Assembly: GCA_047777415.1 (NCBI GenBank)
Contig: JBKEEO010000002.1
Span: 372,001 to 436,000, forward strand
Length of the DNA stretch: 64,000 nucleotides
Origin: Caproicibacter sp047777415
GTDB lineage: Bacteria; Bacillota; Clostridia; Oscillospirales; Acutalibacteraceae
Reading direction: 5' to 3'
Shown: piece after piece, positions 8,207-18,055 of the stretch
Layout of the letters: every line of letters begins with the position of its first letter
How positions within the stretch are numbered: position 1 is the stretch's first letter
Notes under the pieces: generated by a model
Told to the model about the DNA's origin: nothing
Databases searched by the model: none
What the model saw: only the letters and a program-made list of their open reading frames with translations
Made by a program: the position numbers and the translations under genes

Positions 8207-9571
8207 ATGGAGCCGATGGGAACGGGCGCTTATGCCGGATTAAATCTGCCGTTTAGTCCGGAAGCGGAACAGTCCGTACTCGGTGCAATTCTGTTGGATT
8301 CTTCCTGCCTGGATCGTGTGGCGGAAATTCTTCCCCGCCCGGAGTATTTTTATCAGACTAACAACAGCCTCATTTATGAATCAATGCTGGAACTGTTTAC
8401 ACAGGGCCGACCTGTGGATTTTGTCACGCTGTTGGAAAGGCTGCGGCAGACAGAAGGGTTTGAGGAAAATGGAGGAAAAACCTATCTGCTTCAGCTTGCA
8501 CAGTTGGTTCCTTCCATATCCAATGTGGAAACCTACGCCAAAATTGTCCGCGATAAATATGATATTCGTACGCTGATTACGACTGCACGTGACATTATTG
8601 AAGAGGCCTCTTCCGGGACGGCTGATTCTGCAACGCTGCTGGACAGCGCAGAACAGCGCATTTTTGATATCCGGCGAGGAAAAAATATGCAGGGGATGCA
8701 GCGTATTGATGAGGTTATCGTCAAGGAATTTGATCGGCTGGATCTCTTAAATTCACCGGAGGCGGATCAGTATAAAGGTGTGCCGACCGGTATTCACGAA
8801 CTGGATGAGACCATCACGGGTTTAAACCGTTCCGACTTTATTTTGCTCGGGGCGCGGCCCGGTATGGGAAAAACCAGTTTTGCTTTGAATATTGCTCGGC
8901 ACGCTGCAGTAAAGGCCAAAAAGCGCGTGGCGTTTTTTTCGCTAGAAATGAGCAGTGAGCAGCTTGTTTCCAGACTGCTTTCCACGGAAGCGATGGTGGA
9001 AGGGACGAAGCTCCGCACCGGAAAGCTAAATGAAGAGGAATGGGTGCGGCTGATAGAAGCCGGCGATATTCTTTCCAAAGCACAGTTATATTTAGATGAT
9101 AATCCGGGTATTACGGTGCCGGAAATCAAAGCAAAGCTCAGGCGGCTGCATGGGGTCGATTTGGTGATTATCGATTATCTGCAGCTGATGACGGCATCCA
9201 TGCGAATTGACAACCGTGTTCAGGAAATTTCGCAGATTACCAGGAATTTAAAAATCATGGCAAAAGAACTTAATGTGCCTGTTTTGACCCTTTCGCAGCT
9301 TGCACGTGACAGTGAAAAGCGAACAAATCATCGCCCGGTTCTTTCGGATCTCCGAGATTCCGGATCGATTGAACAGGATGCGGATATCGTACTGTTTTTG
9401 TACCGCGACGAATACTATCAGGATGCGGGGGAACCATCGGAGGATGTGGACCGCAACCAAAGTGAATGTATCATAGCGAAGAACAGGCATGGTCAAACAA
9501 AAACAGTGCCGCTGCATTGGCAGGGAGAATATATGCGTTTTACCGCGCAGGAGGTTGTCCACAGTGAATGA
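8207..9571 (+). CDS. dnaB: replicative DNA helicase DnaB
   Basis: 454-residue hexameric helicase (called DnaC in Bacillus) that unwinds the fork and interacts with primase. N-terminal helical domain (LPFSPEAEQSVLGAILLD) and RecA-like domain with Walker A GARPGMGKTS, the SLEMSSEQLV helix, Walker B LVIIDYLQLM, LSQLARDSE and SDLRDSGSIEQDAD. No intein. AAGGGAGG precedes the ATG. The 3' end overlaps the tilS start by eight bases. Confidence 0.97.
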   Translation: MEPMGTGAYAGLNLPFSPEAEQSVLGAILLDSSCLDRVAEILPRPEYFYQTNNSLIYESMLELFTQGRPVDFVTLLERLRQTEGFEENGGKTYLLQLAQLVPSISNVETYAKIVRDKYDIRTLITTARDIIEEASSGTADSATLLDSAEQRIFDIRRGKNMQGMQRIDEVIVKEFDRLDLLNSPEADQYKGVPTGIHELDETITGLNRSDFILLGARPGMGKTSFALNIARHAAVKAKKRVAFFSLEMSSEQLVSRLLSTEAMVEGTKLRTGKLNEEEWVRLIEAGDILSKAQLYLDDNPGITVPEIKAKLRRLHGVDLVIIDYLQLMTASMRIDNRVQEISQITRNLKIMAKELNVPVLTLSQLARDSEKRTNHRPVLSDLRDSGSIEQDADIVLFLYRDEYYQDAGEPSEDVDRNQSECIIAKNRHGQTKTVPLHWQGEYMRFTAQEVVHSE

Positions 9572-10937
9572 GCGGATTGCGGCACTGGAACAAAAAATTA
9601 TTCAAACCATTGAGGAAGAACGCATGTTTCCGGACGGCTGCGGAATTGTCGCAGGCGTTTCCGGCGGTGCGGATTCCATGATGCTGATTCATTTCCTCCG
9701 CAGATATGCTGATGAGCGCGGTATTTCTTTGCTGGCAGCACATATCAATCATGGTCTGAGAGGAAAAGAATCGGACGGGGATGAGGCGTTTGTCGCTTCT
9801 TGGTGTGCTGAAAATGAGGTGGACTTTCGCGTCCTTCATGCCGATGTTTCATCTCTGGCGAAAAAAGAAGGACAGGGTCTGGAAGAATGCGGGCGAAACG
9901 TCCGCTATACTTTTTTTCGCAGCCTCTGCGGACCAAAAACCAGAATTGCTACTGCGCATACATTGACAGACAGTACGGAAACCGTGTTGATGAATCTTGC
10001 AAAGGGAGCGGGGCCGCACGGACTTTCCGGAATTCCACCGGTCAGGGGCAAAATTGTGCGTCCGCTGATTCGTGTAACACGGGAGGAAGTGGAGGAATAC
10101 TGCAGTTATTACGGACTGCACTATGTTACGGACAGTTCGAATCTTACCGATGAATACGTGCGAAACCGAGTTCGCCACAATGTGGTTCCGATTTTGCGCG
10201 GCATCAATCCCGCCTTTGAACAAGCAATTTTCAGGACAACACGACTGCTTAGGCAAGATGAGGAATATTTGCGCAGTGTGGCACGGGAGGAACTGAAAAA
10301 AGCCATAGGCAAAAACGGGGGATATTCCCTGCAGCATATGCGTAACCAGCCGGACTCCATTTTATCCCGCATGGTTACGTTGGCAGTTCAAAATCAGACC
10401 AATGCGCGTCTTGATTATGCACATATTGCTTCGGTAATCAGCATGATACGTTCCGGCAAAGGCAATATTACCCTGCCGGGAAGAATACAATGTTGCATTA
10501 CTGGCAATACTCTTTTTGTCCTTTCTGATATAGAACGGCCTGCACAGTGGAAGGTACCGCTGCAAATTCCGGAAACTCTTCTGCCGGATGGCAGGCTTTT
10601 TTGTGTCCGGCCTTTGTCCTGCGAAATAAAAAATCGTGCTAAAATTAATAATTTGTTATTTAATAATTGGATTAACTATGATACAATATTGAAAACTAAA
10701 AGTTTTGTTCGAAACAGGCTGCCCGGCGATCGATTTATCCCTGTTGGCCGAGGAATCACCAAAACTTTAAAAAAGTTATTTAATGAACAGAAAATTCCTC
10801 CGTTTTGCCGGGACCGGTTAGCTGTTCTGGAGTGCGGCGGAGAAATTCTGTGGGTGGAAGGAATCGGACCGTCACAAAAAGCAGCAGTTACAGGCAGTAC
10901 CCGCCAGGCGGCTGAAATAATCATCAAGGAGTGCTAA
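9564..10937 (+). CDS. tilS: tRNA(Ile)-lysidine synthetase
   Basis: 457-residue ATP-dependent enzyme that changes C34 of the CAU-anticodon isoleucine tRNA to lysidine. The PP-loop VSGGADSMML, the HINHGLRG segment, GHNL-equivalent AHTLTDSTET and the C-terminal substrate-binding domain (RNRLPGDRFIP … KKLFNEQKIPP) are present. I use GTG 9564, nine bases after AGGAGG and overlapping the dnaB stop; reading further upstream would embed 25 residues in dnaB. The tilS-hpt-ftsH order is widespread in Gram-positives. Confidence 0.95.
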   Translation: MNERIAALEQKIIQTIEEERMFPDGCGIVAGVSGGADSMMLIHFLRRYADERGISLLAAHINHGLRGKESDGDEAFVASWCAENEVDFRVLHADVSSLAKKEGQGLEECGRNVRYTFFRSLCGPKTRIATAHTLTDSTETVLMNLAKGAGPHGLSGIPPVRGKIVRPLIRVTREEVEEYCSYYGLHYVTDSSNLTDEYVRNRVRHNVVPILRGINPAFEQAIFRTTRLLRQDEEYLRSVAREELKKAIGKNGGYSLQHMRNQPDSILSRMVTLAVQNQTNARLDYAHIASVISMIRSGKGNITLPGRIQCCITGNTLFVLSDIERPAQWKVPLQIPETLLPDGRLFCVRPLSCEIKNRAKINNLLFNNWINYDTILKTKSFVRNRLPGDRFIPVGRGITKTLKKLFNEQKIPPFCRDRLAVLECGGEILWVEGIGPSQKAAVTGSTRQAAEIIIKEC

Positions 10938-10942
10938 AACTA

Positions 10943-11491
10943 GTGCATCAGTTAACCGACGATATTCAACATGTGTTATTCAGTGAAGAAAAACTTGCTG
11001 ATATTGTAAGTAAAATGGGAGCCAAAATCAGCGAGGATTACAAGGATAAAAATCTTTTGTTGGTCAGTATCTTAAAAGGCTCCGTTGTATTCATGTCAGA
11101 TTTGATGCGAGCCATTACCATTCCGTGCAGTATTGATTTTATGGCAGTATCCAGCTACGGTTCCGGCATGAAGACATCGGGAGTTGTTAAAATAATTAAG
11201 GATCTTGACATCAACCTGAAAGGGTATGATGTTCTGGTTGTTGAAGATATATTGGACAGCGGCCTTACCTTAAGTTACATACTGGAACTTTTGCAGGCCC
11301 GCATGCCGAAGAGTATACGGCTCTGCACATTGTTTGACAAGCCGGATCGCAGAACCGTTGATATCAAAGCGGATTATGTGGGCACGGTAGTTCCGGATGA
11401 ATTCATTGTCGGGTATGGCCTCGATTATGATGAAAAATACAGGAACCTTCCATTTGTAGGCGTCCTGAAACCAAAAGTTTACGGGGGCTGA
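10943..11491 (+). CDS. hpt: hypoxanthine phosphoribosyltransferase
   Basis: 182-residue purine salvage enzyme that makes IMP/GMP from hypoxanthine/guanine and PRPP. The PRPP loop VLVVEDILDSGLTL, KGSVVFMSDL, SSYGSG and VGYGLDYDEKYRNLP are visible. Two in-frame GTG codons compete: 10931, which overlaps the AAGGAG itself, and 10943, about 10 bases after it. I choose 10943 on spacing; the product is then VHQLTDDIQHVLFSEE, like family N-termini. Sits between tilS and ftsH. Confidence 0.94.
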   Translation: MHQLTDDIQHVLFSEEKLADIVSKMGAKISEDYKDKNLLLVSILKGSVVFMSDLMRAITIPCSIDFMAVSSYGSGMKTSGVVKIIKDLDINLKGYDVLVVEDILDSGLTLSYILELLQARMPKSIRLCTLFDKPDRRTVDIKADYVGTVVPDEFIVGYGLDYDEKYRNLPFVGVLKPKVYGG

Positions 11492-11536
11492 ACCGACTAC
11501 TGAGGAGGGCCGACTCATATAAGGAGTGAAACGTAT

Positions 11537-13450
11537 TTGGATAACAGAAAGACCGTAAAAAATATTGCCATGTTCCTGGGCATACCGATTTTGCTGCTCA
11601 TTTTGCTGGCGATGGTTCTGAATAATAATTCCGACAAAACCTACAATTATTCGGAAATCCTGTACTATTTTGAGGATCAGAGAGTTACTTATTACTCGCT
11701 CGATCTCGGCAGCGGCGAAATGATTATTAAGCTGGATGATAATACTCAGATTTCCTATGTTGCGCCCAGTGCCACACAGCTTATTGAAGACATCCGGCCG
11801 TATGTGGAGCAATATAATGCAGAACATCCGGATGCGCGTATGACATTTAACTGGAAGAGACCGGCTGAAACAACTTGGCTTTCCAGTTTGCTGCCAATGC
11901 TTTTGACCCTTGCCGTCATGCTGCTGTTCTGGTGGTTCATGATGAAACGTCTGAACACTTCCATGGGCGACGCCGGCAAACAGATGAATTTTGGCAAAGC
12001 TAAAATTAAGCAGATGGCCGATGAAAAGCGCAAAACTACATTCGCCGATGTGGCAGGTGCGGACGAAGAAAAGGAAGAGCTGCAGGAAATCGTTGAATTT
12101 CTGAAAAATCCTAGAAAATATAACGAGCTTGGCGCACGGATTCCGAAAGGTGTCTTGCTTGTTGGCCCTCCGGGTACCGGTAAAACTTTGCTGGCACGTG
12201 CTGTTGCGGGAGAAGCGGGCGTTCCGTTCTTTTCCATTTCCGGTTCCGATTTTGTGGAGATGTTTGTAGGTGTCGGTGCATCCAGAGTGCGTGACCTGTT
12301 TGATCAGGCTAAGAAAAACTCGCCCTGCATTATTTTCATCGATGAAATTGATGCGGTGGGACGCCAGCGCGGAGCGGGCTTAGGCGGCGGCCACGATGAG
12401 CGCGAACAGACTTTGAACCAGTTGTTAGTTGAGATGGACGGTTTCGGTGCAAATGAAGGCGTCATTATGATAGCCGCAACCAACCGTCCGGATATCCTTG
12501 ATCCTGCTTTAATGCGCCCCGGGCGTTTTGACCGTCAAATTATGGTTGGTTACCCGGACATCAAGGGGCGCGAAGAAATTTTGAAAGTTCACGCCCGCGG
12601 GAAACCAATTGCACCGGATGTAGATTTAAAGACGATAGCAAAGTCGACTGCCGGCTTTACCGGTGCTGATTTGGAAAATTTGCTTAATGAATCCGCATTG
12701 CTCGCGGCAAGAAAGAGCCTTAAGGCCATTACCATGGAATTAATTGAAGAGGCAACCATTAAGGTTGTTGTGGGCACAGAAAAGAAGAGCCATGTGATGA
12801 CCGACAAAGAAAAGAAAATTACGGCATATCATGAAGCGGGGCATGCGGTGGCGACTTACTATTGCCCAACCCAAGATCCGGTTCATCAGATTTCTATTAT
12901 TCCACGTGGTATGGCCGGCGGCTATACGATGCAAATTCCTGCTGAAGACCGCGCCTACCGTTCTCGTAAGGAAATGGAAGAAGACCTTATTGTCATGCTC
13001 GGCGGCCGTGTTTCAGAGGCTCTTACTCTGGACGACATCTCAACCGGTGCTTCCAATGATATTGAGCGAGCTACAAAGCTTGCACGCAGCATGGTGACAA
13101 AATACGGTATGTCAGATGAGTTGGGCCCCATTACTTACGGTCAGGACGAAGGAGAACCGTTCCTCGGCAGAGATATGGGGCATATCCGGAATTATTCGGA
13201 GAATACATCGTCTGCCATTGACCGTGAAATTAAACGTCTTGTGACTACCGCGTACAATAGGACGGAGAATATCCTAAAGTCCCATATGGATAAACTTCAC
13301 GCAGTAGCGAAATATCTGTTTGAAAATGAGAAGATGAGCGGAGAAGAATTCGCAAAAATGATGAAAGAGAATGACCCGGAGCCAACGTCTCCACAGGACT
13401 TAACGACATCCGGTAACTCTTACACCAATATGTTGGGAGAGTCCGGTTGA
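11537..13450 (+). CDS. ftsH: ATP-dependent zinc metalloprotease FtsH
   Basis: 637-residue membrane-bound AAA+ protease for quality control of membrane and some cytosolic proteins. N-terminal helix (about residues 10-28), extracytoplasmic domain, second helix (about 115-135), AAA module with Walker A GPPGTGKT, Walker B FIDEIDAVG and the SRH around NRPDILDPALMRPGRFDR, then the zinc motif HEAGH. Starts with TTG 11537, ten bases after AAGGAG. Last gene of the operon that starts with RNase J; a perfect palindrome terminator follows. Confidence 0.97.
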   Translation: MDNRKTVKNIAMFLGIPILLLILLAMVLNNNSDKTYNYSEILYYFEDQRVTYYSLDLGSGEMIIKLDDNTQISYVAPSATQLIEDIRPYVEQYNAEHPDARMTFNWKRPAETTWLSSLLPMLLTLAVMLLFWWFMMKRLNTSMGDAGKQMNFGKAKIKQMADEKRKTTFADVAGADEEKEELQEIVEFLKNPRKYNELGARIPKGVLLVGPPGTGKTLLARAVAGEAGVPFFSISGSDFVEMFVGVGASRVRDLFDQAKKNSPCIIFIDEIDAVGRQRGAGLGGGHDEREQTLNQLLVEMDGFGANEGVIMIAATNRPDILDPALMRPGRFDRQIMVGYPDIKGREEILKVHARGKPIAPDVDLKTIAKSTAGFTGADLENLLNESALLAARKSLKAITMELIEEATIKVVVGTEKKSHVMTDKEKKITAYHEAGHAVATYYCPTQDPVHQISIIPRGMAGGYTMQIPAEDRAYRSRKEMEEDLIVMLGGRVSEALTLDDISTGASNDIERATKLARSMVTKYGMSDELGPITYGQDEGEPFLGRDMGHIRNYSENTSSAIDREIKRLVTTAYNRTENILKSHMDKLHAVAKYLFENEKMSGEEFAKMMKENDPEPTSPQDLTTSGNSYTNMLGESG

Positions 13451-13473
13451 TTCCATTAACAGAATCAAATGAC

Positions 13474-13500
13474 AGGGGAATGTTGCAACATTCCCCTTTT
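13474..13500 (+). terminator. terminator of the rnjA-ftsH operon
   Basis: A perfect 24-base palindrome (13474-13497; arms of GGGGAATGTT type) followed by T residues. It closes the long housekeeping run. Confidence 0.85.
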
Positions 13501-13563
13501 GATTGTCCTGATGAAAAATGGAAAATTATGCATGGAAATATGTAATTTTAGGGAGGCCCCTGA

Positions 13564-15543
13564 ATGGCACGCAAACAAACATACGGGAATGAAAGCATTT
13601 CATCCCTCAAAGGCGCGGAACGAGTGCGCCGCCGCCCAGCGGTTATTTTCGGATCGGACGGGATAGAAGGATGCGAACATTCCATATTTGAGATTCTGTC
13701 TAATGCGATTGATGAGGCGCGGGAGGGCTATGGAACAGAAATCACGGTAACGCGATATATGGATCATTCTGTGGAAATTGAGGACCACGGGCGCGGCTGT
13801 CCGGTAGATTATAACCCGAAAGAAAAACGATATAACTGGGAATTGGCATTCTGCGAGCTATACGCCGGCGGCAAATACAACAACAGTGAAGATGAAAGCT
13901 ATGAGTATTCGCTTGGGCTAAACGGTTTAGGCCTTTGCGCGACGCAGTATGCTTCCGAATATATGGATGTGGATATTCGCAGGGATGGATACCGTTATAC
14001 GCTGCATTTTGAGCATGGTGAAAATGTTGGCGGACTGAAGAAAGAACCATATAAAGGAAAAGATACCGGTTCTCGTTTTCACTGGAAACCGGACTTGCAG
14101 GTATTTACAGATATTGATGTTCCGATTGAATACTATTTGGACATGCTCAAGCGGCAAGCAATTGTAAATGCAGGAATTACCTTTGTCTTTCGCAATCAGA
14201 CGGAAAACGGATTTGAAACAAAAATCTTTCGATATGAAAATGGAATCGCCGATTACGCTAAGGAAATTGCCGGCGATGATGCAATGACGCCGGTTCAATT
14301 CTGGCAAACGGAACGTATGGTGCGTGACCGAAAGGATAAACCGGAATATAAAGTGAAAATCAATGTCGCCGTTGCGTTTTCCAACCGCAACCGATTGCTT
14401 GAATATTATCACAATTCCAGTTGGCTCGAGCATGGCGGGGCACCCGATAAGGCGGTCCGTAATGCTTTTGTGTACCAAATTGACGCTTATCTGAAACAGA
14501 CCAATAAATACAATAAAAACGAAAGTAAAATTAATTTTTCGGATGTAGAGGATTGTCTGATTTTGATTATCTCTTCTTTCTCCAACCGTACATCCTATGA
14601 AAATCAGACTAAAAAGGCTATCACCAATAAAGGAATTCAGGAAGCTATGGTGGACATGCTGCGCCATCAGCTTGAAATTTATTTCATCGAAAATCCCGCT
14701 GATGCGGAAAAGATAGCTACACAAGTGCTTATCAATAAGCGCAGCCGAGAGAATGCGGAGAAAACGCGGCTGAATCTCAAAAAGAAATTGACTAGCAATT
14801 TGGATCTGACCAATCGCGTGGCTAAATTTGTTGATTGTCGCAGCCGGGATGCCAGTGAGCGTGAAATCTTTATTGTAGAGGGAGATTCCGCACTGGGTGC
14901 CTGCAAGCAGGCACGCGACCCAAATTTTCAGGCAATTATGCCCATTCGCGGCAAGATTCTAAATTGTCTGAAAGCGGACTACAATAAGATATTCAAAAGC
15001 GATATAATCACAGATCTGATTAAAGTACTTGGGTGCGGCGTGCAAGTTAAAACAAAAGCAAGCAAAGAGCTTTCTTCCTTTAACATAAAGTTGCTTCGGT
15101 GGAATAAAATTATCCTATGCACCGATGCCGATGTGGATGGATATCAGATTCGGACATTGCTGCTAACGATGATTTACCGCTTAATGCCGGCCTTGATAGA
15201 AGAGGGAAAGGTGTTTATTGCAGAGTCTCCGCTTTATGAAATACAGACGAAGGACGAGACTTATTTTGCCTTTACGGAGCGAGAGAAAGATGAATTTATG
15301 GCAAAATTGAAGGGACAGAAATTTACGATACAGCGCTCAAAGGGATTGGGCGAAAATGAGCCGGATATGATGAACTTAACTACCATGAATCCGGCAACCC
15401 GTCGTTTGATTCGAGTACTGCCTGATACAGCGGAACAGACCAGCCGAATGTTTGATCTTCTTTTGGGGGATAATCTGGAAGGCAGAAAAGAGTTTATTGC
15501 ACAAAATGGATATCAATATATAGATACATCCGATTTAAGCTGA
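13564..15543 (+). CDS. divergent type IIA topoisomerase subunit B (GyrB/ParE-like)
   Basis: 659-residue GHKL ATPase plus TOPRIM protein. ATPase motifs are present but altered: FEILSNAIDEA (E43/N47), IEDHGRGCPVD (D74), GLNGLGLCATQYAS. The TOPRIM loop reads VEGDSALGACKQARD instead of the usual EGDSAGGSAKQGRD, while ADVDG later is intact, as are RGKILN and RSKGLGENE. It lacks the extra insert of long GyrB proteins and pairs with the A-type subunit 43 bases downstream. The divergence from both GyrB and ParE consensus suggests a separate clostridial paralog rather than the housekeeping gyrase; decatenation or relaxation is the expected reaction. Preceded by GGGAGG. Confidence 0.85.
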   Translation: MARKQTYGNESISSLKGAERVRRRPAVIFGSDGIEGCEHSIFEILSNAIDEAREGYGTEITVTRYMDHSVEIEDHGRGCPVDYNPKEKRYNWELAFCELYAGGKYNNSEDESYEYSLGLNGLGLCATQYASEYMDVDIRRDGYRYTLHFEHGENVGGLKKEPYKGKDTGSRFHWKPDLQVFTDIDVPIEYYLDMLKRQAIVNAGITFVFRNQTENGFETKIFRYENGIADYAKEIAGDDAMTPVQFWQTERMVRDRKDKPEYKVKINVAVAFSNRNRLLEYYHNSSWLEHGGAPDKAVRNAFVYQIDAYLKQTNKYNKNESKINFSDVEDCLILIISSFSNRTSYENQTKKAITNKGIQEAMVDMLRHQLEIYFIENPADAEKIATQVLINKRSRENAEKTRLNLKKKLTSNLDLTNRVAKFVDCRSRDASEREIFIVEGDSALGACKQARDPNFQAIMPIRGKILNCLKADYNKIFKSDIITDLIKVLGCGVQVKTKASKELSSFNIKLLRWNKIILCTDADVDGYQIRTLLLTMIYRLMPALIEEGKVFIAESPLYEIQTKDETYFAFTEREKDEFMAKLKGQKFTIQRSKGLGENEPDMMNLTTMNPATRRLIRVLPDTAEQTSRMFDLLLGDNLEGRKEFIAQNGYQYIDTSDLS

Positions 15544-15586
15544 TTACTAGCAGAATATTGCAACGAATGGTGGTGCGGCAGAATTC

Positions 15587-17815
15587 ATGCCAAGAAAGAA
15601 GAAAGAACCCGTTCGCAAAACAACCGGGGCCCACGGCGTAATTAACGGTGCGGGCAAGGTCGTTGAAGAAAAAATTACGGATACGCTTGAAAAAAATTAT
15701 ATGCCTTATGCTATGAGCGTTATCCTTTCTCGGGCAATACCGGAAATAGACGGATTCAAACCGTCCCATAGAAAGCTTCTTTATACGATGTATAAAATGG
15801 GCTTATTGGGATCGGCAAGAACAAAAAGCGCCAATATTGTTGGACAGACTATGCGCCTCAATCCACACGGAGATGCTCCAATCTATGACACTTTGGTGCG
15901 TTTGAGCCGCGGATATGAAGCTTTGTTACATCCTTATGTGGATTCCAAAGGAAATTTTGGAAAGTTCTATTCCCGTGATATGGCTTATGCTGCCTCCCGT
16001 TATACGGAAGCCAGGCTGGACAATATTTGCGAAGAACTGTTCCGTGATATCGACAGCGACACGGTCGATTTTGTCGATAATTATGACCAAACCATGAAGG
16101 AACCAACGTTGCTCCCGGCAACCTTCCCTTCCGTACTGGTCAACGCAAACACGGGCATTGCGGTGGGAATGGCAAGTTCCATTTGTCCGTTTAATTTGGC
16201 GGAAGTATGTAAAACAACCGCGTCGCTCATTCAAAACCCGGAGCATGATATTTATTCCACTTTGCTTGCTCCGGATTTTCCGGGCGGCGGGTTGATTCTG
16301 TTTAAAAGAGATGCCATTAAGAAAATTTATGAAACAGGACGAGGCTCTATTCGAGTTCGTTCTCGGTATCGATATGACCCGGACGCACACTGTATTGATA
16401 TTTTGGAAATTCCGCCCACCACAACGGTGGAGGTTATTGTCGAAAAGATTGTTGATTTGGTCCGGCAGGGAAAAATCAAAGAGATCTCCGATATCCGCGA
16501 TGAAACCGGTTTGGACGGCCTGAAAATTACGATTGACCTCAAGCGCGGTGCAGATCCGGATAAGCTAATGCTGCGTTTATTTAAAATGACACCGCTGGAG
16601 GATAGCTTTTCCTGTAACTTTAATGTTCTCATAGACGGTACTCCGCGCGTTATGGGCGTGAGAGAACTGCTGAACGAATGGACTGCATTTCGGGTAAAAT
16701 GTGTTCGCCGCAGAACGGAATTTGACCTAAAGAAGAAACAGGATAAACTTCATGTCCTCAAGGGTCTGCAGGCCATCCTGCTTGATATTGACAAGGCGGT
16801 CGCAATTGTCCGTTCTACGGAGGAGGAAGCCGAAGTTGTTCCCAATCTGATGATTGGATTTGGCATCGACCGTACCCAAGCGGAGTATGTTGCGGAAATA
16901 AAACTGCGCCACTTAAACCGTGAGTATATTTTAAAACGCACAGAAGAAATCGCGCATTTGGAACAGGAAATTAGTCATTTGCAAAAGATTTTGGGCAGTG
17001 ACACGGAAATCCGTAAAATTATTATCAAAGAATTGAATGAGGTGGCTGAAAAATACGGAAAACCTCGCCGTTCTGAAGTAGTTTATCCGGAAGAAATTAA
17101 AGAATATACTGAGGAAGATACGCCTGATTATCCGGTGAATTTGTTCTTAACAAGAGATGGATATTTCAAAAAAATTACGCCCCTTTCGCTGCGAATGAGC
17201 GGTGAACAGAAGCTAAAGGACGGGGATGGAATCAGTCAGCATATCGAGAGTACCAATTCTGCGGAGTTGCTGTTTTTTACCAACTTCTGCTCGGTCTACA
17301 AAGCCAAAGCTGCTGATTTTCCGGATACCAAGGCAAGCGTATTGGGTGAATATATTCCTGCCAAGCTGGGCATGCAGGAAGGCGAGTCACCAATCTATAT
17401 GGCAGTCACAACGGATTATTCGGGCTTTATGATGTTTTTTTATGAGAATGGCAAAGCTGCAAAGGTGAACTTGTCATCCTATGCCACAAAAACAAACCGC
17501 CGCAGGCTGGTCAATGCTTATTGTGATAAAAGTCCACTGGTTTCTTGCGCTCAGCTAGCAGAAGATCAGGAATTTCTACTAACATCATCACAGGGGAGAA
17601 TGCTTCTTATGCATTCAGGAGCAATTCAGAGTAAAGCTGCCAGAAATACGCAGGGAGTAACCGTGATGACGCTTCGAAAAGGCGCCAGACTGCTGCGTGT
17701 TGAAACATATACGGAAGGAAAACTTAAAAATCCGAACCGATATCGCAAAACACTTCCGGCAACCGGTGCATTACCAGCCGCAGAAGATACGCAGGGGGAA
17801 CAGCTAAAGCTTTAA
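15587..17815 (+). CDS. divergent type IIA topoisomerase subunit A (ParC/GyrA-like)
   Basis: 742-residue breakage-reunion subunit. The catalytic tyrosine is Y139 in AASRYTEARL and the isoleucine-type wedge region and coiled-coil tower follow (KRTEEIAHLEQEISHLQKIL). The quinolone pocket reads NPHGDAPIYDT: the position of E. coli GyrA Ser83 is A97, the position of Asp87 is D101, and the first histidine of YHPHGD is Asn. The C-terminal region has blade-like repeats but no GyrA box, so negative supercoiling is unlikely. The N-terminus is Lys/Arg-rich. Forms a unit with the B subunit just upstream. Confidence 0.85.
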   Translation: MPRKKKEPVRKTTGAHGVINGAGKVVEEKITDTLEKNYMPYAMSVILSRAIPEIDGFKPSHRKLLYTMYKMGLLGSARTKSANIVGQTMRLNPHGDAPIYDTLVRLSRGYEALLHPYVDSKGNFGKFYSRDMAYAASRYTEARLDNICEELFRDIDSDTVDFVDNYDQTMKEPTLLPATFPSVLVNANTGIAVGMASSICPFNLAEVCKTTASLIQNPEHDIYSTLLAPDFPGGGLILFKRDAIKKIYETGRGSIRVRSRYRYDPDAHCIDILEIPPTTTVEVIVEKIVDLVRQGKIKEISDIRDETGLDGLKITIDLKRGADPDKLMLRLFKMTPLEDSFSCNFNVLIDGTPRVMGVRELLNEWTAFRVKCVRRRTEFDLKKKQDKLHVLKGLQAILLDIDKAVAIVRSTEEEAEVVPNLMIGFGIDRTQAEYVAEIKLRHLNREYILKRTEEIAHLEQEISHLQKILGSDTEIRKIIIKELNEVAEKYGKPRRSEVVYPEEIKEYTEEDTPDYPVNLFLTRDGYFKKITPLSLRMSGEQKLKDGDGISQHIESTNSAELLFFTNFCSVYKAKAADFPDTKASVLGEYIPAKLGMQEGESPIYMAVTTDYSGFMMFFYENGKAAKVNLSSYATKTNRRRLVNAYCDKSPLVSCAQLAEDQEFLLTSSQGRMLLMHSGAIQSKAARNTQGVTVMTLRKGARLLRVETYTEGKLKNPNRYRKTLPATGALPAAEDTQGEQLKL

Positions 17816-17829
17816 AGAAAATAAAATAA

Positions 17830-17862
17830 CGCCGCTGAAAAACCAATAGCTTTCCAGCGGCG
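17830..17862. repeat. 8-bp hairpin after the topoisomerase pair
   Basis: CGCCGCTG (17830-17837) and CAGCGGCG (17855-17862) can pair around a 17-base loop. No T tract follows on the plus strand; the minus-strand side is T-rich, but no minus-strand gene ends here. It may be a factor-assisted or weak terminator. Confidence 0.5.
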
Positions 17863-17991
17863 GGACAGTTGAAGCGGCAAACGCAAACCAAAATAAATAC
17901 GCTTTTCTTTGTCCGTAAGATATTTTTCCACTTCTTTGCGGCATTATACATTTTTTCTTTTCTGCTTTTTGAAATATATCCGATAATGCCC

Positions 17992-18020
17992 TTGAAAACG
18001 GTTCTTGTTTGTGATAACAT
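17992..18020 (+). promoter_or_regulatory. sigma-A type promoter of secG
   Basis: TTGAAA (17992-17997), 17 bases, TAACAT (18015-18020), about 36 bases ahead of the secG start. Confidence 0.6.
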
Positions 18021-18055
18021 CATAGTAAGGATTGTGAAGATTTTGGAGGTATTTT

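Noticed and set aside
13927..14724. 265-codon open frame on the minus strand inside the topoisomerase B gene
   Set aside because: It lies opposite a clearly conserved protein, has no ribosome site and no recognisable motif; it is an antisense shadow. The same applies to the 238-codon minus frame at 6859-7575 within gdpP.
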